From: Chryseobacterium arthrosphaerae
Lineage (GTDB): Bacteria > Bacteroidota > Bacteroidia > Flavobacteriales > Weeksellaceae
DNA: 64,000 bases
Reading direction: 5' to 3'
NCBI RefSeq assembly: GCF_001684965.1
Contig: NZ_MAYG01000001.1
Location: forward strand, 930,001 to 994,000
Part shown: positions 17,246 through 24,230 of the stretch, one piece after another
Numbering within the stretch: the first letter of the stretch is position 1
Layout of the letters: every line of letters starts with the position of its first letter
Translations under genes and position numbers: made by a program
Notes under the pieces: generated by a model
Told to the model about the DNA's origin: nothing
Database searches by the model: none
Seen by the model: the letters and a program-made list of their open reading frames with translations, nothing else

Positions 17246-18223
17246 ATGTATCAAAAGCTTGTTAGGAAAGAAGTAATGGGAATATTGGAAAAGGAAGTGA
17301 GTTCTTTTCTTGATAAATTTTTAACGCCAATTGAAAAAATTTGGCAGCCTTCCGATTATTTGCCTGATCCTTCAAGCGAAGAATTTAAACACGATTTAGA
17401 AGAAATTCAGACTTTTGCCCGTGAAATGCCTTACGATCTTTTTGTGACCCTGATCGGCGACTGTATTACAGAAGAAGCATTACCTTCCTACGAGTCCTGG
17501 TTGATGGGAGTTGACGGGATCAATCAGGAAGAAAAAGTGGGCTGGGCCAACTGGGTGAGAGCCTGGACTGCCGAAGAAAACAGACACGGAGATTTATTAA
17601 ACAAGTACCTTTACCTGTGCGGTAGAGTCAATATGAGAGAAGTAGAAATTACGACTCAATACCTGATCAATGACGGTTTCGATCTTGGAACCAGCATGGA
17701 CCCGTACAGAAACTTCATTTATACAAGTTTTCAGGAAACAGCAACCAACATCTCTCACAGAAGAGTAGGTACACTGGCTAAGCAGTCAGGGAACGGAAAA
17801 CTGGCTAAAATGTGTGGCGTAATTGCAGCAGATGAAGCCAGACACGCCAAAGCTTATAAGCATTTCGTAGCTAAAATCCTTGAAATAGATCCTTCGGAAA
17901 TGATCCTTGCCTTTGAAGATATGATGCGTAAAAAAATCGTAATGCCGGCTCACCTGATGAGACAGTCAGGACAGAAGGCAGGAGAGCTTTGGGGCCATTT
18001 CTCAGATGCTGCACAGAGATGTATGGTATATACCGGTCAGGATTATATCAATATTATGAAAGATCTCCTGGATGAATGGAAGATTGAACACGTAAAAGGT
18101 CTTACAGAAAAAGCAGAGAAAGCCCAGGAATACCTGATGAAGCTTCCTGCAAGATTACAGAAGATCACAGACAGGGTTGCTACTCCGGATCTTCAGTTCC
18201 AGTTCAGCTGGGTAAAAAGCTAG
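17246..18223 (+). CDS. Acyl-[ACP] desaturase (soluble di-iron)
   Basis: 325 aa, matching the soluble stearoyl-ACP desaturase family (FA_desaturase_2). The two di-iron motifs are intact: E-E-N-R-H at residues 110-114 and D-E-A-R-H at 196-200, and 'RAWTAEENRHGDLLNKYLYL' is nearly diagnostic. It should insert a cis double bond in ACP-bound saturated acyl chains using O2 and ferredoxin, for membrane unsaturated fatty acids. It is a single gene, preceded by a perfect inverted repeat that may be its control site. The first ATG is used because the -7 box lies just upstream. Confidence 0.93.
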   Translation: MYQKLVRKEVMGILEKEVSSFLDKFLTPIEKIWQPSDYLPDPSSEEFKHDLEEIQTFAREMPYDLFVTLIGDCITEEALPSYESWLMGVDGINQEEKVGWANWVRAWTAEENRHGDLLNKYLYLCGRVNMREVEITTQYLINDGFDLGTSMDPYRNFIYTSFQETATNISHRRVGTLAKQSGNGKLAKMCGVIAADEARHAKAYKHFVAKILEIDPSEMILAFEDMMRKKIVMPAHLMRQSGQKAGELWGHFSDAAQRCMVYTGQDYINIMKDLLDEWKIEHVKGLTEKAEKAQEYLMKLPARLQKITDRVATPDLQFQFSWVKS

Positions 18224-18257
18224 TAGTTCTATATTATTATTAAAATATAAAAGTATT

Positions 18258-18285
18258 GAGTGCCTTTCTTTTTGGCACTCTTTTT
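18258..18285 (+). terminator. Desaturase terminator
   Basis: GAGTGCC pairs with GGCACTC and is followed by TTTTTAT. Confidence 0.85.
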
Positions 18286-18291
18286 ATTTCT

Positions 18292-18299
18292 TATCTTTG
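18292..18299 (+). promoter_or_regulatory. -7 box of the BT0820-like HAD gene
   Basis: TATCTTTG fits TAnnTTTG, 21 bp before the ATG at 18321 and directly after the preceding terminator. Confidence 0.6.
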
Positions 18300-18320
18300 C
18301 AAAGCTAAAAAATAAACAAA

Positions 18321-18752
18321 ATGTTAAATAATAAAAAGATTGCTGTTGACTTTGACGGAACCATTGTGGATGATGCTTATCCTGCAATCGGAAAACCGAA
18401 AACCTTTGCTTTTGAAACGTTGAAAAGGCTTCAGGCTGAAGGCTATAGATTAATTCTTTGGACCTACAGACACGGGAAAACGTTAGACGAAGCAGTAGAA
18501 TTCTGTGCAAAGAATGGTATTGAATTTTATGCTGTGAATTCCAGTTTTGAAGGGGAAGTATTCGATTCTGAGAATCAGTCCAGAAAACTGGATGCAGACT
18601 GGTTCATTGATGACAGGAATTTAGGAGGATTTCCGGGATGGGGTGAAATCTACAATATTATTCAGGAAAGAATAGAATTCCGTGTAGAAGGAAAAGAAGT
18701 TCTTGCCTACTCAAAACTAAAAAAAGAAAAGAAAAAAGGACTTTTCTGGTAG
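18321..18752 (+). CDS. BT0820-like HAD superfamily hydrolase
   Basis: 143 aa. HAD motif I is 'VDFDGTIVDD' (D9 and D11), motif II the Thr in 'ILWTYRHG', and the late acidic motif is 'DADWFIDDRNLGG'. The compact size without a cap domain fits the Bacteroidota BT0820 group. The C-terminus is lysine-rich (KLKKEKKKG). The substrate is unknown; phosphatase activity is inferred from the family. Confidence 0.85.
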   Translation: MLNNKKIAVDFDGTIVDDAYPAIGKPKTFAFETLKRLQAEGYRLILWTYRHGKTLDEAVEFCAKNGIEFYAVNSSFEGEVFDSENQSRKLDADWFIDDRNLGGFPGWGEIYNIIQERIEFRVEGKEVLAYSKLKKEKKKGLFW

Positions 18753-18910
18753 AATATAGAAATGAGAAGCCGGATATTAGAAGTTAGTTTTAACGGCTGA
18801 TCAAAGTTTCTGTTTTTTATCAAAAAAGTTTGTAGATTGTTATAATATAGAAATACGCCTCATGCTGTAATCTAATTTCTAACATCTCATATCTAATATA
18901 TCTATATACG

Positions 18911-19720
18911 ATGATTCAATTAAAAACGATAGACGAATTACGTCTCATGAAGGAGAGCGCCCGATTGGTTTCTAAAACATTGGGAATGTTGGCAAAAGAA
19001 ATTAAACCGGGAATTACAACTTTATATTTAGATAAACTGGCTCATGATTTCATTAAAGATCATGGGGCAGAACCTGCATTCTTAGGATACGGAGGTTTCC
19101 CGAATTCTCTTTGCATCTCTCCAAACGAGCAGGTAGTTCACGGTTTCCCGAATAATGAAGTGGTAAAAGAAGGAGATGTTCTTTCTGTAGACTGTGGGGT
19201 GATCCTGAACGGATTTGTAGGTGATCATGCCTATACCTTCGAGATCGGTGAAGTGAAACCTGAGGTTAAAAAATTATTACAGGTAACCAAAGAATCTCTT
19301 TACAAAGGGATCGAGCAGTGTATCAGAGGAAAAAGAATCGGGGATATTTCCCATGCGATCCAGGCACATTGTGAAAAAGAAGGATATGGTGTCGTAAGAG
19401 AGCTTGTAGGTCATGGCTTGGGAAGAAAGATGCACGAAGATCCTCAGGTTCCCAACTATGGAAGACAGGGAAGCGGTAAAGTAATCAAAGACGGTTTGGC
19501 TATCGCTATTGAACCGATGATCAACCTTGGTACGGAAAAAGTGAAATTCCATAATGACGGCTGGACGGTAACTACACTGGACAATATGCCATCAGCTCAC
19601 TTTGAACATGACGTAGCGGTAATTAACGGTAAACCTGTATTGCTTTCTACTTTTGAATACGTTTACGAAGCTCTGGGTATTGTAAGTGACGAAGAAAAGC
19701 CGTTCCAACTGGATTTTTAA
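18911..19720 (+). CDS. map: Methionine aminopeptidase type I
   Basis: 269 aa, typical for MetAP-I. Metal ligands are visible in order: Asp in 'VDCGVILNGFVGD' (two), His in 'GHGLGRKMHEDP', Glu in 'IEPMINLG' and Glu in 'FEHDVAVI'. It removes N-terminal methionine from new proteins in the cytosol. The next gene starts on the stop codon (TAATG), indicating translational coupling. Map is usually near ribosomal genes; here it is with a methyltransferase. Confidence 0.96.
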   Translation: MIQLKTIDELRLMKESARLVSKTLGMLAKEIKPGITTLYLDKLAHDFIKDHGAEPAFLGYGGFPNSLCISPNEQVVHGFPNNEVVKEGDVLSVDCGVILNGFVGDHAYTFEIGEVKPEVKKLLQVTKESLYKGIEQCIRGKRIGDISHAIQAHCEKEGYGVVRELVGHGLGRKMHEDPQVPNYGRQGSGKVIKDGLAIAIEPMINLGTEKVKFHNDGWTVTTLDNMPSAHFEHDVAVINGKPVLLSTFEYVYEALGIVSDEEKPFQLDF

Positions 19721-20487
19721 TGAAAAAGGTTGCCAAGCTTTTACTGAATAAAATTCCACGCCCGATGCTGATCAAATTGAGTATCTGGGCAAGACCGCTT
19801 ATCTATCAGCTTTTCAAAGGAGATCAGTTTTATGACCCTATTGACGGAAGATCGTACCGGAAATTTCTTCCATACGGATATGGAAAACAGAGGGAAAATG
19901 CCCTTTCTCCGGGGACATTAAGCCTGGAGAGGCACCGTCAGATGTGGCTGTATCTTCAGAATGAAACCGATTTCTTTATCAAAAATTATAAAGTGCTGCA
20001 CATTGCTCCCGAACAGGAATTTCTGAGGAAGTTCAAAAGAATGAGCAACCTGAACTATATTTCTGCAGACCTTTATTCTCCTATTGTGGATGTAAAGGCT
20101 GATATTCTGGCTTTACCATTTGAAGATGAAAGCTTTGATATCATTTTCTGTAACCATGTTCTTGAGCATATTGAAGATGATGCCAAAGCGATGAGCGAAC
20201 TGTACAGGGTAATGAAGCCGGGAGGCTGGGGGATTCTTCAGGTTCCGATGAAAAATTCACTGGAGAAAACTTATGAAGATTTCAGTATCACAGACCCTAA
20301 AGAACGTCAGAAACATTTCGGGCAGTACGATCACGTTCGCTGGTACGGAATGGATTACTTTGACCGCCTGGAAAAAGCAGGTTTCGAAACAGAAATTAAC
20401 TTCTATTCTCAGAAATTTTCTGAAGATGAAATTAAAAGATACGGGCTGAGAACCAATGAGATCTTGCCATTGGTCTATAAAAAATAA
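19720..20487 (+). CDS. Class I SAM-dependent methyltransferase
   Basis: 255 aa. A Methyltransf_11-like core is visible: motif I is unusual ('VLHIAPEQEFLRKF' in place of a Gly-rich loop), followed by 'ADILALPFEDESFDIIFCNHVLEHIEDDAKAMSELYRVMKPGGWGILQVP', the classic motif II/III region. The N-terminal 85 residues are basic and may bind the substrate. The acceptor is unknown. The start overlaps the map stop by one base, so the two are co-translated. Confidence 0.85.
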   Translation: MKKVAKLLLNKIPRPMLIKLSIWARPLIYQLFKGDQFYDPIDGRSYRKFLPYGYGKQRENALSPGTLSLERHRQMWLYLQNETDFFIKNYKVLHIAPEQEFLRKFKRMSNLNYISADLYSPIVDVKADILALPFEDESFDIIFCNHVLEHIEDDAKAMSELYRVMKPGGWGILQVPMKNSLEKTYEDFSITDPKERQKHFGQYDHVRWYGMDYFDRLEKAGFETEINFYSQKFSEDEIKRYGLRTNEILPLVYKK

Positions 20488-20519
20488 TAAAGTAACAGGC
20501 GCTGAAAAGCTAAAAAATA

Positions 20520-20552
20520 GAAACCGTTTTCATCTTGAAAACGGTTTTTTTT
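20520..20552 (+). terminator. Terminator after map-methyltransferase
   Basis: AAACCGTTTTC pairs with GAAAACGGTTT around a 5-nt loop, followed by eight T. Confidence 0.9.
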
Positions 20553-20637
20553 ATAGATCAATGTAATCAGGTCAACATTCCCGATGAATGCTGTCTGAAA
20601 TAAGAACTTTTAGGAAAGGATATTCCTCAACAAAGCG

Positions 20638-20680
20638 AAACCGCCTTCGATAGAGAAGACGGTTTCATTTTTAAATATAG
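20638..20680. terminator. Second hairpin downstream of the SMR gene
   Basis: GAAACCG and CGGTTTC pair, with CTTC/GAAG inside a mismatch. It lies just past the minus-strand SMR stop (20697) and may terminate it, although the minus-strand T run is poor. Confidence 0.4.
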
Positions 20681-20696
20681 ATAGAAGTTTATGCTT

Positions 20697-21029
20697 TTAG
20701 TGTGATGAAGATACTGCTTTCAATCCTACCACAGAACCGATAAGGGTTATGATAAAGAATACTCTCCAGAAACTTACAGGATCCTTAAAGAAAATAATTC
20801 CCATTAAGGCAGTCCCCACTGCTCCGATTCCCGTCCATACTGCATAGGCTGTACCGATAGGCAATGTCTGGGTTGCTTTGATCAGCAACAGCATACTGAT
20901 GGTCATCGTAATCAGAAACCCTGTATACCAAAGGTACATTTCAGTTCCTGATGTTTCTTTCGCCTTTCCTAAACATGAAGCGAATGCCACTTCAAATAAA
21001 CCTGCGATAACTAATATTATCCAATTCAT
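20697..21029 (-). CDS. Small multidrug resistance (SMR) family exporter, SugE/Gdx-like
   Basis: 110 aa with four hydrophobic segments, the SMR size and topology. The essential Glu is E13 in 'IAGLFEVAFASCLGKA'. 'GTAYAVWTGIGAVGTALMGIIFF' is the family signature. The opening MNWIILVIAGLFEV resembles SugE/Gdx guanidinium exporters more than EmrE, but this is a judgement by eye. No guanidine riboswitch was recognised upstream. It acts as a dual-topology inner-membrane dimer driven by protons. A Crp-type regulator is 400 bp upstream on the same strand. Confidence 0.88.
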   Translation of the reverse strand: MNWIILVIAGLFEVAFASCLGKAKETSGTEMYLWYTGFLITMTISMLLLIKATQTLPIGTAYAVWTGIGAVGTALMGIIFFKDPVSFWRVFFIITLIGSVVGLKAVSSSH

Positions 21030-21430
21030 TTTTTTAAATTTTTCTTCTGCAAATTTCAGGATTTAACGGGAGAAAAAATTTTACAATTGTTAAAAAATGA
21101 TGTTCAGTAAGGAAGCTGGATGCTGGAATAGAGAAGTTATAGTAGTCTGAATGGGAAATATTCCAATGGCCTTAATCAATGAATGTTTTTTAGAAAGGAA
21201 GCAATCATTTATTATTTTTCTCTCAATAAGTAATCATTAATACAATATACCCGATACTATCAATAGGAGCGGACTTTAGTCCGCTTTCAATATAAATTTC
21301 TATTCCATTGGCTTTAGCCAAAACCTGAATTTCCCTGTGCCTTTAGATTGGGTAATAAAATTTCAGGCATTGTCACGACTGTCAGGACTTCCATCATCCA
21401 TCTTCCCGTTTCCATTTTTAAAACAACATT
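21030..21430. other. Gene-free stretch with two CTTTAG-centred palindromes
   Basis: 401 bp without a plausible gene. It holds the perfect dyads AGCGGACTTTAGTCCGCT (21268-21285) and TTGGCTTTAGCCAA (21308-21321), and the upstream region of the SMR gene. Confidence 0.6.
21268..21321. repeat. Pair of palindromes sharing a CTTTAG core
   Basis: Two perfect inverted repeats of 18 and 14 bp, 22 bp apart, each centred on CTTTAG. This looks like a short palindromic intergenic repeat unit rather than a terminator because no T run follows. Confidence 0.6.
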
Positions 21431-21994
21431 TTACTTAATCTCTGCCCGAATTCTGCTCAGGCTCACCTGGGTAATACCCAGATAAGACGCAATATACCCA
21501 AGCTGAACCCTTTTAAGCAAATCCGGTTGATAAGTAATAATGTCTTTATACCGTTCAAGGGAAGTTTTAAACTGTCTTGAAATAATAAGTTCCTCAGATT
21601 TTATCATTTCAGCTTCTGCAAGCTTTCTGCCCCAGTTGGCTATATGAATATCTTCATTGAAAAGTTTTTTGAGATTTTCTGTTTCCAGTCTGTAAAGGTC
21701 GCAATCTTCCAGCAGTTCAATGCTTTCATAGCCAGGCTTGTCTTCTACATAGCTTTTCATAGAAAGTACGCATTGGCCTTCGCTTCCGAACCAGAATGTG
21801 ATATCATTTTCCGAAGTGGAAGAATAGGCACGGGCAATGCCTTTACGGATGAAATAGACATAAGGAATTACCTTGTCGGCCTCCATCAGACAAAACCCCT
21901 TAGGATATGAAACTTCAGTAATGTATTCTTTTAAGCTGTTTTTGGAAGCTTCAGGAAGCAGATAAATGGAATCGAGAATCTGGTCTATATTCAT
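21431..21994 (-). CDS. Crp/Fnr-family transcriptional regulator
   Basis: 187 aa. Residues about 25-120 form a cyclic-nucleotide-binding-like beta barrel ('PYVYFIRKGIARAY', 'GSEGQCVLSMKSYV'), but the cAMP phosphate-binding arginine motif is not evident. A C-terminal winged helix ends in 'VQLGYIASYLGITQVSLSRIRAEIK'. This group is common in Bacteroidota, often as many paralogues with unknown ligands. The minus-strand -7 box is at 22014-22021. Targets are unknown; the SMR exporter downstream is a possible one. Confidence 0.88.
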   Translation of the reverse strand: MNIDQILDSIYLLPEASKNSLKEYITEVSYPKGFCLMEADKVIPYVYFIRKGIARAYSSTSENDITFWFGSEGQCVLSMKSYVEDKPGYESIELLEDCDLYRLETENLKKLFNEDIHIANWGRKLAEAEMIKSEELIISRQFKTSLERYKDIITYQPDLLKRVQLGYIASYLGITQVSLSRIRAEIK

Positions 21995-22013
21995 AAAGAT
22001 GAATTCTAATATT

Positions 22014-22021
22014 CAAAAATA
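22014..22021 (-). promoter_or_regulatory. -7 box of the Crp-type regulator
   Basis: Minus-strand TATTTTTG fits TAnnTTTG and lies 19 bp before the ATG at 21994. Confidence 0.55.
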
Positions 22022-22154
22022 TCAGTTTTAGGCAATGCGATACAAGATTATTTAATATTTTTTTAGAGTATGCATTTCTTCAAATCTTGAATCTTCAACC
22101 CTGCAAAAAGAAAAATACGCATCCCTTTAATAACGTTGTTCTACTCTGATACCG

Positions 22155-22385
22155 AAGAAAATCTTTGATTTTCAACTTCTGTGAACTTCTCACTATTACG
22201 CTACTACACTTTCTAAAGTGCCCTTAAAACTTTTGTGACTTTTGTGGTTCAATAGCTTATAGTGATTAAAAATCAGTGCTTTAGCAAAGAAAATCTTTGA
22301 TTTTCACCTTCTGTGAACTTACCATTACGCTATTATACTTTCTAAAGTGCCCTTCAGTGTTAAAAATTTTTTGTCTTTGTGGTTT
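22155..22385. repeat. Two direct copies of an intergenic repeat
   Basis: Copy A begins at 22155 and copy B at 22287, 132 bp apart. Both open with the dyad GAAAATC-TTT-GATTTTC, continue CTTCTGTGAACTT, ATTACGCTA and CTTTCTAAAGTGCCCTT, and end near TTTGTGGTT. They differ by scattered substitutions and a 3-bp indel. Confidence 0.8.
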
Positions 22386-22509
22386 AAACCAATATGTTTG
22401 AAAGAATATGTCTTCTCTCAAAGTGCTTTCTCAAAGTAACATAAAGCCCAATAACTCTCTTTTTTCTTTTAAAAATTGAGATTACCCGTAAAGACCGATT
22501 TTGTTTTAC

Positions 22510-22517
22510 TAACTTTG
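22510..22517 (+). promoter_or_regulatory. -7 box of era
   Basis: TAACTTTG fits TAnnTTTG, 20 bp before the ATG at 22538. Confidence 0.6.
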
Positions 22518-22537
22518 CAGTTCGTAATATTATTTTT

Positions 22538-23413
22538 ATGCACAAAGCTGGATTTGTAAATATAGTTGGAAAGCCCAATGCCGGAAAATCGACCTTACTC
22601 AACCAATTAATGGGGGAGAAGCTGGCGATTGTAACGCAAAAGGCCCAGACAACCCGTCACAGAATTTTTGGTATTTATAATGAAGATGACCTTCAGATTG
22701 TATTCTCTGATACTCCGGGAGTATTGGATCCTAAATATGGTCTGCAGGAAAAGATGATGGATTTTGTAAAAGATTCTCTGCAGGATGCAGATGTATTCCT
22801 GTTTATCGTAGATGTTACCGACAAGGCGGAACCTTCAGAATTTTTGATAGACAAACTTAATAAAATCCCTGTACCTGTACTTCTGCTGTTGAATAAAGTA
22901 GACCAGACGGATCAGGCAGGTCTTGAAAAACTGGTAGAAGACTGGCACAACAGAATTCCCAAAGCGGAAATTCTTCCTATTTCTGCCCTGAATGCCTTCA
23001 ATACAGAAATTATCTTACCTAAAATAAAATCTTTATTACCGGAGAATCCACCTTACTATGATAAGGATCAGTTTACAGATAAGCCTGAAAGATTCTTTGT
23101 AAATGAGGCGATCCGTGAGAAAATTCTTCTGAATTATGATAAAGAGATTCCATATTCTGTAGAGGTGGTTACAGAGCAGTTTAAAGAAAAAGAAGGGATC
23201 ATTTTTATAGACTCTATCATCTATGTGGAAAGAGATACCCAGAAAGGAATTATCATTGGTCACAAGGGAGAAGCCATCAAAAAGGTAGGAACTGAAGCAA
23301 GACTGGACCTGGAAAAGTTCTTCTCTAAAAAAATTCACCTGAACTTATTTGTAAAAGTGAAAAAAGACTGGAGGAAGAATGACAGGGACCTTAAAAATTT
23401 CGGTTACCGCTAA
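22538..23413 (+). CDS. era: GTPase Era
   Basis: 291 aa, normal for Era. The G1 motif is G-K-P-N-A-G-K-S-T at residues 11-19, then 'TTRHRIFG' (G2), 'DTPG' (G3), 'NKVD' (G4) and 'SAL' (G5). The C-terminus has the KH RNA-binding domain with 'GIIIGHKGEAIKKVG'. Era binds the 3' end of 16S rRNA and assists 30S subunit maturation. Its own -7 box lies just upstream; the DoxX gene follows 66 bp later. Confidence 0.97.
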   Translation: MHKAGFVNIVGKPNAGKSTLLNQLMGEKLAIVTQKAQTTRHRIFGIYNEDDLQIVFSDTPGVLDPKYGLQEKMMDFVKDSLQDADVFLFIVDVTDKAEPSEFLIDKLNKIPVPVLLLLNKVDQTDQAGLEKLVEDWHNRIPKAEILPISALNAFNTEIILPKIKSLLPENPPYYDKDQFTDKPERFFVNEAIREKILLNYDKEIPYSVEVVTEQFKEKEGIIFIDSIIYVERDTQKGIIIGHKGEAIKKVGTEARLDLEKFFSKKIHLNLFVKVKKDWRKNDRDLKNFGYR

Positions 23414-23479
23414 ACTAAAATCGTTGTAATCCCGTTGTATTAAAAGATTTTTATTACCTTAGTATAAATTTTTTAGTAA

Positions 23480-23908
23480 ATGAACTATAACAATTCAAAT
23501 TCTGGCTCAATAGCTAAAGATATTATTGTATTCGTCGTGAGGGTGTTTGTAGGTTTTGCAATGCTTTCGCACGGGTTTCCAAAACTTCAGATGCTATTGG
23601 CAGGCGGTAAGATTGAGTTTTTCGATTTTATGGGATTGGGACCTCAGATCTCTCTTATCCTTACTGTATTTGCCGAATTTGTTTGTTCAATCCTGCTGAT
23701 ATTAGGTCTTTTTACAAGAATTTCCTTAGGATTTCTGATCTTCACGATGGTAATGGCAGCTTTTGTTGTGCATGGAGCAGATCCGTTTGAGAAAAGAGAG
23801 ATGAGCCTTATTTACCTGTCTGTCTATCTGCTTCTGATGGTGATGGGTGCCGGAAAAGTTTCTGTAGATCACATGATTGAAAGAAGAAAAAGAGCTTCAG
23901 ACTGGTAA
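23480..23908 (+). CDS. DoxX family membrane protein
   Basis: 142 aa with four hydrophobic segments. 'VVRVFVGFAMLSHGFPKLQ' and 'LILTVFAEFVCSILLILGLFTRI' are the DoxX signatures. Inner membrane. DoxX-like proteins are linked to redox or thiol stress in some bacteria; the precise role is unknown. It follows era by 66 bp and may share its transcript; a strong terminator comes after it. Confidence 0.88.
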   Translation: MNYNNSNSGSIAKDIIVFVVRVFVGFAMLSHGFPKLQMLLAGGKIEFFDFMGLGPQISLILTVFAEFVCSILLILGLFTRISLGFLIFTMVMAAFVVHGADPFEKREMSLIYLSVYLLLMVMGAGKVSVDHMIERRKRASDW

Positions 23909-23929
23909 AATAGTAATAGATATAAAATA

Positions 23930-23960
23930 AAACGGCACTGTAAAGGTGCCGTTTTCTGTT
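23930..23960 (+). terminator. Terminator after DoxX
   Basis: Perfect 10-bp stem AAAACGGCAC/GTGCCGTTTT with loop TGTAAAG. Confidence 0.9.
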
Positions 23961-23993
23961 TTAATAATTGCAGTGAGGCAAGCATTCCCAGAT

Positions 23994-24110
23994 CAGGTTT
24001 CCGTTTTCGTCCCTTACTCTGCAGGCCATGAATCCTGATTCACATAATGGGGCACTTCCTCCGTTGATCTTTTTCAGATTTACTTTTGATAATTTTCTTA
24101 AATTTTTCAT
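23994..24110 (-). pseudogene. Small double-glycine leader peptide, probably frameshifted
   Basis: A 38-codon ORF starts MKNLRKLSKVNLKKINGG, a classic double-glycine (bacteriocin-type) leader, followed by 'SAPLCESGFMACRVRDENGT' and a stop. In the neighbouring frame, starting exactly at that stop, the sequence continues N-L-I-W-E-C-L-P-H-C-N-Y and ends at a TAA (23962-23964) beside the DoxX terminator. Adding one base at about 23998 would give a 49-residue peptide with four cysteines, the shape of small leader peptides common in Chryseobacterium. Either the locus carries a real 1-base deletion, a sequencing error is present, or the short form is functional. No peptidase-containing ABC transporter is in the window. 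Confidence 0.6.
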
Positions 24111-24154
24111 ATTGATTTTAATTTGTAAAATAAAAATAGTAAAAAATATTATAT

Positions 24155-24180
24155 GACACTAAAAAGTGTCTTATTTTTTT
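24155..24180 (+). terminator. Hairpin with T run between divergent genes
   Basis: GACACT-AAAA-AGTGTC followed by TTATTTTTTT. It reads as a plus-strand terminator but lies between the divergent small peptide and S9 peptidase genes, so it may be an operator-like dyad or an attenuator. Confidence 0.45.
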
Positions 24181-24230
24181 AATTTTATCAATCTTCCAAA
24201 ATTCACTACATTCGTAGAAAATGAATTTAT

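Larger units (their letters stand above)
21995..22537. other. Gene-free stretch with a duplicated ~70-100 bp repeat
   Basis: 543 bp. It contains the Crp-gene promoter, two direct copies of an AT-rich repeat and the era promoter. No ORF with coding character was found. Confidence 0.7.

Noticed and set aside
20697..21075. Guanidine riboswitch upstream of the SMR exporter
   Set aside because: The expected conserved motifs were not seen in the leader on the minus strand.
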